A stretch of 64,000 bases of DNA, taken from NCBI RefSeq assembly GCF_003293845.1, contig NZ_QLST01000007.1, forward strand, positions 1 to 64,000, written 5' to 3'. This document shows positions 15,174-23,309 of this stretch, piece after piece (positions within the stretch are counted from its first letter, which is position 1; the number at the start of each line of letters is the position of its first letter). Origin of the DNA: Flavobacterium tibetense (GTDB taxonomy: Bacteria; Bacteroidota; Bacteroidia; Flavobacteriales; Flavobacteriaceae). The notes beneath the pieces are model-generated. The model did no database searches and was not told where the DNA came from. It was given only the letters and a program-made list of their open reading frames with translations. Position numbers and translations under genes: made by a program.

Positions 15174-16390
15174 ATTCAAAATACGACATTATCATTATTG
15201 GCGGAGGCGCAGCCGGGTTTTTTACTGCAATTAATTTGGTAGAGAAAAATCCAAAATTAAAAGTTGCTATTCTAGAACGAGGGAAAAGTGTTTTAGAGAA
15301 AGTCCGAATTTCTGGTGGTGGTCGTTGCAATGTAACTCATGCTTGTTTTGTTCCCAATGATTTAGTGAAATTTTATCCTAGAGGCGAACGCGAATTAAAA
15401 GGACCGTTTCATCAATTTTGTTCTGGTGATACGATTGAATGGTTCGAAAAACACGGCGTGGAACTTAAAATTGAAGAAGATGGCAGAATGTTCCCCATTT
15501 CAGATTCTTCGCAAACCATCATTGATTGTTTCTTGAATGCAACTCAAAAACTTAAAATAGATGTCTTAACTGGTCATAGTGTTCAGGAATTGTATCAAGG
15601 CGAAAATTATTGGAAAATTTCAACCAATCAGGACGTTTTCAGTTGCCAAAAAGTGATTATGACAACCGGAAGTAATCCGAAAATTTGGGAACTTTTGCAA
15701 AGTTTAGGTCATTCTATTGTTCCGCCTGTTCCATCGCTTTTTACTTTCAATATCAAAGATGTTCGTATCAAAGATTTGATGGGAGTTGCTACAAATGCCG
15801 CTGTGAAAGTTAAAAATTCCAAGTTAAATGCAACTGGACCGTTATTGATTACGCATTGGGGAATGAGCGGACCTGGAATTTTACGTTTATCCGCTTGGGG
15901 CGCTCGTGAATTGGCTGAAAAAAAGTATCATTTTGCTATTCAAGTCAATTGGATTCCAGAATATTCTTTTGATGAAATTGTGGAAGAATTAAAAACAATA
16001 AAAGAAGAAAATGCGAAGAAATTGGTCACTAAATATGCTCAATTTAATTTACCCAAACGTTTATGGGAAAGCTTGACAAAAGCAGCAACAATTTCAGAAG
16101 AAACCAAATGGGCTGATGTGAACAAAAAGCAACTCCATTTTTTAGCCGAACAATTAACCAACGGCGAATTTCAAGTCAACGGAAAAAGCACTTTCAAAGA
16201 GGAATTTGTTACTGCAGGTGGAATCGATTTAAGAGAAGTGAATTTCAAAACGATGGAAAGCAAAATTTTACCCAATTTGTATTTCGCAGGTGAAATTCTA
16301 AACATTGATGCCATTACTGGCGGATTTAACTTCCAAAATGCTTGGACAGACGGATTTATAGCGGCAAATGCTATAGCATCGATTGAATAA
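15170..16390 (+). CDS. BaiN/HI0933-family NAD(P)/FAD-dependent oxidoreductase
   Basis: Flavoprotein of the HI0933 family (PF03486). 406 residues. The FAD-binding dinucleotide fold is at the N-terminus (YDIIIIGGGAAGFFTAI), followed by the family signature RISGGGRCNVTH, and near the end INIDAITGGFNFQNAWTDGFIAA (here in two motifs, with A-G-E-I-L before it). The physiological substrate of this family is unsettled; relatives include BaiN of bile-acid metabolism. The start ATG overlaps the stop of the GDPD gene. The 3' end overlaps the convergent lipoprotein gene by 20 nt. Confidence 0.92.
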   Translation: MNSKYDIIIIGGGAAGFFTAINLVEKNPKLKVAILERGKSVLEKVRISGGGRCNVTHACFVPNDLVKFYPRGERELKGPFHQFCSGDTIEWFEKHGVELKIEEDGRMFPISDSSQTIIDCFLNATQKLKIDVLTGHSVQELYQGENYWKISTNQDVFSCQKVIMTTGSNPKIWELLQSLGHSIVPPVPSLFTFNIKDVRIKDLMGVATNAAVKVKNSKLNATGPLLITHWGMSGPGILRLSAWGARELAEKKYHFAIQVNWIPEYSFDEIVEELKTIKEENAKKLVTKYAQFNLPKRLWESLTKAATISEETKWADVNKKQLHFLAEQLTNGEFQVNGKSTFKEEFVTAGGIDLREVNFKTMESKILPNLYFAGEILNIDAITGGFNFQNAWTDGFIAANAIASIE

Positions 16391-17729
16391 TAGGATTGTA
16401 ATACACAATTTTAATTTTATCGAATAGTGAATTTACTGCGTCTTGTTCCGCTAATTCTAAGGTGTTTCCAATGCCAATTAAATTATGAATGGTTTCCTGA
16501 TAAATGATTTGTTTGGCTTTATTGGTAATTACAATTTTAGATTCCAATTTAATAGACGTTTTCCCATTAACAGCAAGGTTTTCTACTTTTTTACTTTCGA
16601 TAGCTATTTGGAAATCAGGTTTGTTTCTTGTGGTTGCTTTGGTGAAAAAATCTCGTTCTAAAAGACTATTTAATTGTTCTTCTAGATTGGTAATTTTTCT
16701 TTTCGTTTGATCAACTGCGTAAAAATTTACTTCAAAAACAGGTAACGTTTTATTTATTGGAAGCTCAAATTTCTTAGGTTGGTAATTTTCAAAAATTTTG
16801 TGAACGACATTATTTTGGCTAATACTTTTAACGTAAGTTGGTACGTCAACATAAGTTGTAATTCTTTCTCTAGTGTTTTTGTTGAAATTTCTAGTTAAGT
16901 TAATTCCAAAAACACCACTATTTTCTGTTTTCCAAAATTGCGATTGCCCTGGAAGCCATGAATAATTCGATTTAAGCGGAAAATTACCCAAAGCTTCTCC
17001 TTGAATATTCGCTAGAATTGGATAAATACTAATTTCCATTCTGTCTTTAGCGTGATTGATATTCAGTTCTTTGGAAGGAAAAACGATTTCTACCTGATTA
17101 AAAGTTGAAAATATGGAATTCATTAAAACACTAACATACGGTTTTTCAATGCCATTTTCGGTAAAACGCAAATCTTCATTCAAAACTTCACTGATGTCTT
17201 CCAAAGCATAAATTTGTTGCTTGATTCCTTCGGAAAAGTTTTTTTGTTCCAACATTTTTTTGGCATAATCAAACTTAAAAAGCGAACTTTCTAATGCTTT
17301 TCTAATACGCGCTCTTTTTAAACTTTCGTGTTTTTGTTTTGAAAGACTGATGTAAACATAATAATAGTTTTTATCTTCAAAATTATCTACAACATCAAAA
17401 CCTTCAATGAAAGAAGCACTTGAAACCATGCTGTTCATACGGTAAAATTCATTGAACGTATTGTCGTATTGAAAAACATTTAGCGAATTATTGCTAGAAA
17501 CCGTAACCGAAATACTATTGGAAATTTCGGTCAAAGCCATTTTTTGTGCTTTTTCTCTGTAATCAGAAGAAGTTTTTGGCGCCATTCCAATACCAACATA
17601 ATTGAATGAACTCAAAGGTGTTTTTTGAACCCAATCTGGTGCATTGGCAGGAATTGTGGAACTGCTTTTAGAACCACCACAACTTAAAAGGATAAAACTA
17701 CTATAAATTACAAGAAATGCTTTTTTCAT
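16371..17729 (-). CDS. LPP20 family lipoprotein
   Basis: 452 residues with lipoprotein signal MKKAFLVIYSSFILLSC. The N-terminal 150 residues match the LPP20/FlgP-like pattern: PDWVQKTP, YVGIGMAPKT, then a helix with regularly spaced Ala (EKAQKMALTEISNSISVTV). A second part (about 300-450) has VFEVNFYAVDQ and IESKKVENLAVNGKTSIKLESKIVI. LPP20 proteins are outer-membrane-associated lipoproteins; relatives FlgP/FlgT belong to Vibrio flagellar outer rings, but no flagellum is expected here. It is the downstream partner of the TPR/CsgG-like lipoprotein, with start and stop codons touching (shared base at 17729), so the two are surely co-translated. Confidence 0.82.
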   Translation of the reverse strand: MKKAFLVIYSSFILLSCGGSKSSSTIPANAPDWVQKTPLSSFNYVGIGMAPKTSSDYREKAQKMALTEISNSISVTVSSNNSLNVFQYDNTFNEFYRMNSMVSSASFIEGFDVVDNFEDKNYYYVYISLSKQKHESLKRARIRKALESSLFKFDYAKKMLEQKNFSEGIKQQIYALEDISEVLNEDLRFTENGIEKPYVSVLMNSIFSTFNQVEIVFPSKELNINHAKDRMEISIYPILANIQGEALGNFPLKSNYSWLPGQSQFWKTENSGVFGINLTRNFNKNTRERITTYVDVPTYVKSISQNNVVHKIFENYQPKKFELPINKTLPVFEVNFYAVDQTKRKITNLEEQLNSLLERDFFTKATTRNKPDFQIAIESKKVENLAVNGKTSIKLESKIVITNKAKQIIYQETIHNLIGIGNTLELAEQDAVNSLFDKIKIVYYNPIIQSML

Positions 17730-19375
17730 TATTCTTCGGGATTAAACACTAAAACGTCGTTTGTAATTCTTCTTCTAAAATCGGTTAGTATGTTTTCACT
17801 CAATTGTTCGTTATCAATAATTTCTGGAGTTTGAAATAAACTTTGCAAAACTTTATAATTGGAATCGTCTCGGCTAAAAGTAGAACCAATTATTCTTGTT
17901 GGATAGATTAAACTCAAATTGTTGCTGTTGTATCTAGCGTAGCGAACTTCTTGTTCGTCGTTTTTTTGGATGGTTTTTTGCATCAAAATTTTTCCAGTTT
18001 TGATTTCAATTAAACTATAAGTGATACTAGATGACAAAGTATTTCGACGCTCATACTCTTTATAAGTTACGGCTTTTTCAACAATAGAGTCGGAACCGTT
18101 TCTTGCTTTTATGCGCTTCACTTCAATACCATTTCTGTTGAAAACTCTAGGTTGGCTTTCTTGAAGTTTGTATTCGTTGATGTGAACCGTTAAAATTGCT
18201 TTCGCTCTTGTATTAGCATACGAATTGTTAACATAACGAGACAATTGGCTGTTCGTTGGGCGTGTTGAATTAATGTTAAATAAAGGAGAATTATTGGATG
18301 TTCCGCCTTTAATTATTGTTACAAAAGGGTTTTTGCTACTTAGAATATCTTCAATCACCGCATTCTGAATCCTGTTTTCAAATCCGTTTGATGATGAAGT
18401 TCGGTACGATTCAATAATAATTGGATATTCAGCACATTTTAAAGCCGTATTTTTTAATTCTTCAGCATTTTTGTAGCTGTTAAATTTGTTTATAATATTT
18501 TCTAATCCCAAATAAGCGGTTCTACATTTGTCAATTTTTAAATCTTTCACGGCTTTTCTGTAGATGGGTTCGCTGTAAGCTTCTTTGTAAAGATTTCTAA
18601 CATCTAAGTAATTGTTATTAATTTGCGAAACATCATAAAAAGCTTGTTCGGCTTCTTTAAAATTTTCTTGCATTAAGAAGTAACTTCCTTCTTTGTAGCG
18701 TTCGTTTAAAGCTTGTTGGAGTTTGTTTTTTACGTCTTTATAATTTGGTTCTTTTGTTGCAATTCTATTCCAAGTTTGGTATGAAGCAATATATTTCTTG
18801 TTTGAAAATTCTTCAATTCCTCTCAAATATAAAGGTTCGTTTACGGCAGTAACTAGTTTTTTTGAAGTGTCTTTGTAATTTGAATCAAATTTTTGGATGT
18901 TTTTAAGTGTATTTTCAGCATCAGCAAATTTTTCTTCTGAAAGGTATTTGTTGGCTAAATCGTACTCATTGTTTAAGTATAAAGCTAAGTTTTTTTGGTA
19001 AATAGCTTTGGTTTGGCTGTCAATATCGATGTTTTTTGTAAAAGCATTTACTCGGTTTACAAATTGCGTAAGGCTGTAATAGTCGTCAACAACACCTTTT
19101 TGATCGTTTCTTTCGTTTTTGTTTGCAATGCTAAAAGCGGTTTCAGAAATGTGCAACTGAGCACTTCTTCTCAATGCATTTTGTACTTCGGGGATGTTAT
19201 TTTTGCGAAATAAAACATTCATATAAAGCTCAGAAGCTTCTTTGAAATTTCCATTTTTTTCAATTTCCGATCCTTTTTTTAGCGTGCTGTTTTTTACACT
19301 ACAACTGATAATTAGTATAAAAAAAGGTAAGAGAAATAAGTATGTTTTTAATCTTGTAATTTTCTTGGCATGCAT
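17729..19375 (-). CDS. TPR-containing lipoprotein with CsgG-like C-terminal domain
   Basis: 548 residues from the ATG at 19373-19375, whose product starts MHAKKITRLKTYLFLLPFFI and continues to a lipobox ending IISC. A longer frame beginning at 19429 would put 18 extra residues ahead of the signal and is unlikely. Residues 25-330 are TPR-like helices (GNFKEASELYMNVL, KKYIASYQTWNRIAT, ENFKEAEQAFYDVSQ). The last 230 residues look like a CsgG/FlgO fold: an NAVIEDILSS region, AKAILTVHINEYKLQE, ITYSLIEIKTGKIL. It precedes an LPP20 lipoprotein in the same operon and faces away from a second LPP20-like gene. The likely role is an envelope-spanning lipoprotein complex; the exact function is unknown. 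Confidence 0.78.
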   Translation of the reverse strand: MHAKKITRLKTYLFLLPFFILIISCSVKNSTLKKGSEIEKNGNFKEASELYMNVLFRKNNIPEVQNALRRSAQLHISETAFSIANKNERNDQKGVVDDYYSLTQFVNRVNAFTKNIDIDSQTKAIYQKNLALYLNNEYDLANKYLSEEKFADAENTLKNIQKFDSNYKDTSKKLVTAVNEPLYLRGIEEFSNKKYIASYQTWNRIATKEPNYKDVKNKLQQALNERYKEGSYFLMQENFKEAEQAFYDVSQINNNYLDVRNLYKEAYSEPIYRKAVKDLKIDKCRTAYLGLENIINKFNSYKNAEELKNTALKCAEYPIIIESYRTSSSNGFENRIQNAVIEDILSSKNPFVTIIKGGTSNNSPLFNINSTRPTNSQLSRYVNNSYANTRAKAILTVHINEYKLQESQPRVFNRNGIEVKRIKARNGSDSIVEKAVTYKEYERRNTLSSSITYSLIEIKTGKILMQKTIQKNDEQEVRYARYNSNNLSLIYPTRIIGSTFSRDDSNYKVLQSLFQTPEIIDNEQLSENILTDFRRRITNDVLVFNPEE

Positions 19376-19518
19376 TTTGTAAAACTTTTTGTGTTCATTT
19401 AGCAATTTTAAAACAAAAATAACAAACAAACGTTTTTTTTAGTTGTTTTTTTTGTTAATATTGACAAATGTTTCAAATATGATACCAAAAATAATTCGTT
19501 AAACATTAATTTCATCTT

Positions 19519-20103
19519 ATGAAAAAAATTACAATTTTAAGAAAATCGGTTTTAGTTGCATTAGTTACTCTAGGAGTTGCTTCATGTAAAAGTAAAAAAG
19601 TTGACGCTCCAGTTGACGCTCCAAAAGGAGAAGTTAAAGTAGAAGTTTTGTGTAGTGGTCCAAAATATTTTACAGACAAAGATTTCTTCAGAGCAAATAG
19701 CGTTGGAGAAAGTCCAGATCAAGCAAACTCTAAAAGAATGGCATTGAGTAATGCGCGTTTAGAATTAGCTGGACAAATTGAAGTAACTTTAAAAGCAGTT
19801 ATTGATAACTATTTTAACGATGTAAATTCTGCTGGAAAACAAGAATACATTGCAAAATATGAAGGTTTAAGTCGTGAGGTAATCAATCAGTCTATTTCTG
19901 GAACAAAAACAATTTGTGAAGAATTAACTAAAACGGCAACAGGAAAATACAAAACGTATATTGCTATTGAGTTAAACAATGCGGCATTGTTAAGCACTTT
20001 AAACAATAGAATTTCTGCTGATGATCGTTTGAAAGTAGATTACAACTACGAAAAATTCAAAGAAACATTCAACAAAGAAATGGAAGAGTTTAAAAATAGA
20101 TAA
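19519..20103 (+). CDS. LPP20-like lipoprotein
   Basis: 194 residues; signal ends LGVASC with the lipobox Cys near residue 23. Residues 40-120 carry the LPP20 pattern: a C-S-G-P start, FFRANSVGESPDQANSKR, then the Ala-spaced helix ALSNARLELAGQIEVTLKAV. The rest is helical and charged. It is divergent from the TPR/CsgG-like and LPP20 operon, about 140 nt apart, which suggests a functional trio under related control. Function unknown; a structural or regulatory outer-membrane lipoprotein is the best inference. Confidence 0.78.
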   Translation: MKKITILRKSVLVALVTLGVASCKSKKVDAPVDAPKGEVKVEVLCSGPKYFTDKDFFRANSVGESPDQANSKRMALSNARLELAGQIEVTLKAVIDNYFNDVNSAGKQEYIAKYEGLSREVINQSISGTKTICEELTKTATGKYKTYIAIELNNAALLSTLNNRISADDRLKVDYNYEKFKETFNKEMEEFKNR

Positions 20104-20122
20104 TTTCTTTCATCTAAATATC

Positions 20123-20148
20123 AAGCGACTTCAGAAATGGAGTCGCTT
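20123..20148. terminator. Terminator between LPP20-like gene and tspO
   Basis: An 8-bp stem AAGCGACT / AGTCGCTT with a 10-nt loop followed by seven T on the plus strand. Mainly serves the LPP20-like gene; tspO ends 4 nt beyond. Confidence 0.75.
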
Positions 20149-20151
20149 TTT

Positions 20152-20628
20152 TTATCGATTTAACCAATAAATGCTTGCTGTTAAAATCGTTGCAAATCCA
20201 ACCCAAGCCAAATACGGAAGTAACAAATAAGATGCTTTTTTGTCAATTTGTTTGAAAATTAAATACGTTTCGAAAATCACCAACCAAAGTAGGATAATTT
20301 CAACTAAAGCCAATAAAATATTATTCAATCCAAAAAACAAATACGACCACAAAGCATTCAATGCGAGTTGAATAGCAAAAAATAGTAATCCTTTTTTAAC
20401 TAATTCTTTGTTGGTTTCCAATTGGTTCCAAACTCTTCCAGCAGCAATTCCCATTAGGATAAAAAGCATAGTCCAAACTGGAGCAAAAACCCAATTTGGC
20501 GGATTGAAAACAGGCTTTTCAATAGTTGGATACCAAGTTTTTATACCAGATTGCGTAGTGATGCTCGACAAATAACCTACTGCCAAACAAATAACAACGC
20601 AAAGTAAAATTCGAAGATAAGTTTTCAT
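20152..20628 (-). CDS. tspO: TspO/MBR family membrane protein
   Basis: Five-helix membrane protein binding tetrapyrroles and sterol-like ligands. 158 residues, the usual family size. Conserved segments include WYPTIEKPVFNPPNWVFAPVW, with its Trp/Pro signature (here in two parts), ALNALWSYLFFGL and the C-terminal LLPYLAWVGFATILTASIYWLN. It is a single gene between two divergent or convergent neighbours. The tryptophans implicated in porphyrin handling are present. Cellular role in flavobacteria is not established. Confidence 0.93.
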   Translation of the reverse strand: MKTYLRILLCVVICLAVGYLSSITTQSGIKTWYPTIEKPVFNPPNWVFAPVWTMLFILMGIAAGRVWNQLETNKELVKKGLLFFAIQLALNALWSYLFFGLNNILLALVEIILLWLVIFETYLIFKQIDKKASYLLLPYLAWVGFATILTASIYWLNR

Positions 20629-20687
20629 ACTTTTAAATTTATCAGCAAATTAACGAAATATCAGAAGAACAAATCAATCAAAATCGG

Positions 20688-20695
20688 TATTTTTG
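20688..20695 (+). promoter_or_regulatory. -7 element for the mvaD operon
   Basis: TATTTTTG 15 nt before the mvaD ATG, matching TAnnTTTG and giving a leaderless or near-leaderless mRNA. No TTG -33 box is clear. Confidence 0.45.
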
Positions 20696-20710
20696 TCAAA
20701 ATTTTAAGCT

Positions 20711-21790
20711 ATGCTTACTGAAAAAGATTTTATCACAACCACATATAATTCCATTGAATCGGCTAGTTTCGAATGGAGCGCGCCAAGTAACATTGCCTTA
20801 GTGAAATATTGGGGCAAGAAAGAAAACCAAATTCCGGCGAATCCATCGATAAGTTTTACGTTAAACAATTGTAAGACGATTACGAAGTTGGAAGTAATTA
20901 AAAAATCGGAAACCAATGATTTTTCATTCGATTTACTTTTTGAAGGAAAACCAAAAGAAGATTTCAAACCAAAAATTCAAAAATTCTTCGAAAGAATCGA
21001 AAAATATTGTCCGTTTTTAAAAGAATATCATTTTAAAATTGACACCCAAAATACGTTTCCTCATAGTTCAGGAATTGCCTCTTCAGCCTCTGGAATGGCA
21101 GCTTTAGCCATGAATATTATGAGTTTGGAAAAAGCAATTAATCCAACGATTTCTGATGACTATTTCTATTCCAAAGCATCATTTTTAGCCAGATTAGGAA
21201 GCGGAAGTGCTTGCAGAAGCATCAAAGGTGAAGTCGTAGTTTGGGGCAATCATGCTGAAATCAACGGAAGTTCGGATTTATTTGGTGTTGAATTTTCAGA
21301 AATTCATCAAAATTTCAAAAACTATCAAGACACGATTTTATTAGTAGATAAAGGTGAAAAGCAAGTTTCGAGTACGGTTGGGCACGATTTAATGCACAAT
21401 CATCCATATGCGGAAAGACGTTTTGCGCAAGCACACGAAAATTTATCCCAAATAAAAGCAATTTTATCATCTGGAAATGTAGCAGAATTTATCAAAATTG
21501 TAGAAAGCGAAGCCTTGACTTTACACGCCATGATGATGACGTCTATGCCGTATTTTATTTTAATGAAACCCAATACATTAGAAATTATCAATAAAATTTG
21601 GAAATTCAGAAATGAAACCCAAATTCCCGTTTGTTTTACGTTAGATGCTGGTGCCAATGTGCATGTTTTGTATCCTGAAAATGTAAAAGAAAACGTATTG
21701 CAATTTATTCAAGATGAATTAGTTGGCTATTGTCAAAATGGTCAGTATATTTGCGATGAAATTGGGAATGGTGCAAATCAATTAAAATAA
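20711..21790 (+). CDS. mvaD: Diphosphomevalonate decarboxylase
   Basis: GHMP-family enzyme converting mevalonate diphosphate to isopentenyl diphosphate with ATP, the last step of the classical mevalonate pathway. 359 residues. Family motifs: SAPSNIALVKYWGKK at the N-terminus, the ATP-binding SSGIASSASGMAALAM, SGSACRSIKGEVVVWG, and near the end VCFTLDAGANVHVLYP. It opens a group running through mevalonate kinase, a UbiA prenyltransferase and a pseudouridine synthase. A toxin-antitoxin pair lies directly downstream, between it and the kinase. Confidence 0.96.
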   Translation: MLTEKDFITTTYNSIESASFEWSAPSNIALVKYWGKKENQIPANPSISFTLNNCKTITKLEVIKKSETNDFSFDLLFEGKPKEDFKPKIQKFFERIEKYCPFLKEYHFKIDTQNTFPHSSGIASSASGMAALAMNIMSLEKAINPTISDDYFYSKASFLARLGSGSACRSIKGEVVVWGNHAEINGSSDLFGVEFSEIHQNFKNYQDTILLVDKGEKQVSSTVGHDLMHNHPYAERRFAQAHENLSQIKAILSSGNVAEFIKIVESEALTLHAMMMTSMPYFILMKPNTLEIINKIWKFRNETQIPVCFTLDAGANVHVLYPENVKENVLQFIQDELVGYCQNGQYICDEIGNGANQLK

Positions 21791-21820
21791 TTCTTATATT
21801 TACCATAGATTTCAATAAAA

Positions 21821-22042
21821 ATGGATATTCGATTGGAAAAATTAGAGCTTATGAAATTGCTGATGGAAACAGAAAACCCTTCGGTATTACAAGCTATTAG
21901 GAAAATTTTCCAAAAAGAAGAGAAAGATTGGTGGGATGATTTAACGGAAGAGCAACAAAATATTCTAAACGAATCAATGGAGCAATATGAAAAGGGAGAA
22001 TTTTCTTCTTTTGACGATTTTATCAAGCCGCATTTGAAATAA
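21821..22042 (+). CDS. Antitoxin of a type II toxin-antitoxin pair
   Basis: 73 residues, strongly acidic: MDIRLEKLELMKLLMETENP, then KIFQKEEKDWWDDLTEEQQN and the end FDDFIKPHLK. Size, acidity and position just before a RelE/ParE-like toxin identify it as the antitoxin of the kind common in Bacteroidota. The N-terminus may bind the operator and the acidic C-terminal part should wrap the toxin. The stop codon TAA shares its last A with the toxin's first codon. It starts 30 nt after mvaD, apparently inside the mevalonate operon. Confidence 0.82.
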   Translation: MDIRLEKLELMKLLMETENPSVLQAIRKIFQKEEKDWWDDLTEEQQNILNESMEQYEKGEFSSFDDFIKPHLK

Positions 22043-22335
22043 TAAGAGAAATTGTAGTAACTCCAAGAGCTCAAAAAGAGTTGAATCAACTTTTTGAATA
22101 TTTGGAGTTAAAATGGAATTTGAAGGTTAAAGACGATTTTGTAAATAAGCTATATTTAGTTTTGAAAATTGTAGCAAAAAGCCCAGAATCATTTCCTTCT
22201 TCAAGTAAAAATATTAAAATCAGAAAGTGTGTGGTTACAAAACAAAATACACTTTTTTATCATTATAACGAAAAACATATTGTAGTGGTTGCTGTTTTCG
22301 ACACAAGACAAAACCCAAAGAAATTAAAAATCTGA
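22042..22335 (+). CDS. RelE/ParE superfamily toxin (apparent ATA start)
   Basis: 97 residues if read from the ATA at 22042. The family N-terminus REIVVTPRAQKELNQLFEYL begins immediately after it, and the rest matches RelE/ParE toxins (KLYLVLKIVAKSPESFPSS, KIRKCVVTKQNTLFYHY, VVAVFDTRQNPKKL). No ATG, GTG or TTG occurs in frame until the TTG at 22081, which would delete the first beta strand. The junction TAATA with the antitoxin stop looks like the common TAATG overlap with G changed to A. So the toxin is either weakly initiated at ATA, initiated late at 22081, or silenced. Target (ribosome or gyrase) is not decidable. Confidence 0.8.
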   Translation: MREIVVTPRAQKELNQLFEYLELKWNLKVKDDFVNKLYLVLKIVAKSPESFPSSSKNIKIRKCVVTKQNTLFYHYNEKHIVVVAVFDTRQNPKKLKI

Positions 22336-22337
22336 TT

Positions 22338-22358
22338 ACTATAAACTGTAAACTGAAT
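22338..22358. repeat. Heptad repeat half-array (possible locus 3)
   Basis: Three consecutive 7-mers ACTATAA, ACTGTAA, ACTGAAT between the toxin stop and the mevalonate kinase start. Same 7-nt phasing as the arrays at 1570-1637 and 23310-23390, but no complementary arm is seen. Confidence 0.45.
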
Positions 22359-22367
22359 ACAAAAAAA

Positions 22368-23306
22368 ATGAAAGGACCACTTTTTTACTCAAAAATATTG
22401 CTTTTCGGAGAATACGGAATTATCCAAGATTCGAAAGGACTTTCAATTCCTTATAATTTCTATAATGGTGCTTTAAAGAACGATGGAAATTCGTCTGAAA
22501 GTGCTGTGAAATCAAACGAAAGTTTAAAAAAGTTTGCCACTTATTTAGAGCAATTGCAATCGGAGCAACCTGAGTTGGTAACTTTTGATTTAGCGACATT
22601 GAAAAATGATGTAAATAACGGAATGTATTTTGATTCAAGTATTCCGCAAGGATATGGAGTAGGGAGTAGTGGTGCTTTAGTTGCTGCGATTTATGATCAA
22701 TATGCCAATAAAAAAATCACGGTGTTAGAAAATTTAACGCGTGAAAAATTATTGCAATTAAAAACGATTTTCTCTCAAATGGAATCGTTTTTCCACGGAA
22801 AAAGTTCAGGTTTAGATCCGTTGAACAGTTACTTGAGTATTCCAATTTTAATCAACTCAAAAGAAAATATCGAAGCAACTGGAATTCCAACACAAAGCAC
22901 GCAAGGAAAAGGAGCAGTTTTCTTAATTGATTCAGGAATTGTGGGCGAAACGGCTCCAATGGTTTCTATTTTCATGGAAAACTTAAAAGACAACGGTTTC
23001 CGAAACATGTTAAAATCACAATTCATAAAATATACCGATGCTTGTGTGGAAAATTTCTTGCATGGCGATGTGAAATCGTTGTTAGAAAATACCAAACAAT
23101 TATCAAAAGTAGTTTTGAATAACTTTAAACCAATGATTCCAGAGCAATTTCACCAAGTGTGGCAAAAAGGAATCGACACCAACGATTACTATTTGAAATT
23201 ATGTGGTTCTGGTGGTGGCGGTTATATTCTGGGATTCACCCAAGATTTAGATAAAGCAAAAGAATCGCTAAAAGACTATAAATTAGAAGTAGTTTATAAT
23301 TTTTAG
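22368..23306 (+). CDS. mvk: Mevalonate kinase (GHMP family)
   Basis: Phosphorylates mevalonate at C5. 312 residues. The N-terminal KILLFGEYGIIQDSKGLSIP and the ATP-binding loop PQGYGVGSSGALVAAIYD are characteristic, followed by ESFFHGKSSGLDPLNSYL (substrate and metal site) and the C-terminal KLCGSGGGGYILGF. It follows mvaD and precedes a prenyltransferase. The intervening toxin-antitoxin pair separates it from mvaD but all are on the same strand with short gaps. Mevalonate kinase is preferred over phosphomevalonate kinase from the GEYGIIQ..G.SIP pattern; the GYDIA kinase at 42975 is the alternative for the second phosphorylation. Confidence 0.92.
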   Translation: MKGPLFYSKILLFGEYGIIQDSKGLSIPYNFYNGALKNDGNSSESAVKSNESLKKFATYLEQLQSEQPELVTFDLATLKNDVNNGMYFDSSIPQGYGVGSSGALVAAIYDQYANKKITVLENLTREKLLQLKTIFSQMESFFHGKSSGLDPLNSYLSIPILINSKENIEATGIPTQSTQGKGAVFLIDSGIVGETAPMVSIFMENLKDNGFRNMLKSQFIKYTDACVENFLHGDVKSLLENTKQLSKVVLNNFKPMIPEQFHQVWQKGIDTNDYYLKLCGSGGGGYILGFTQDLDKAKESLKDYKLEVVYNF

Positions 23307-23309
23307 ATA

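Noticed and set aside
16371..16390. Frameshift or misassembly at the overlap of the flavoprotein and lipoprotein genes
   Set aside because: Both proteins end with plausible family C-termini; a 20-nt convergent overlap is compatible with normal genes.
19376..19429. 18-residue extension of the TPR lipoprotein
   Set aside because: The lipoprotein signal peptide begins at the ATG at 19375; an extension would bury it.
22081..22335. Toxin starting at TTG 22081
   Set aside because: It would remove the first conserved strand REIVVTPRAQKEL that lies in frame immediately upstream, so ATA 22042 is preferred as the original start.
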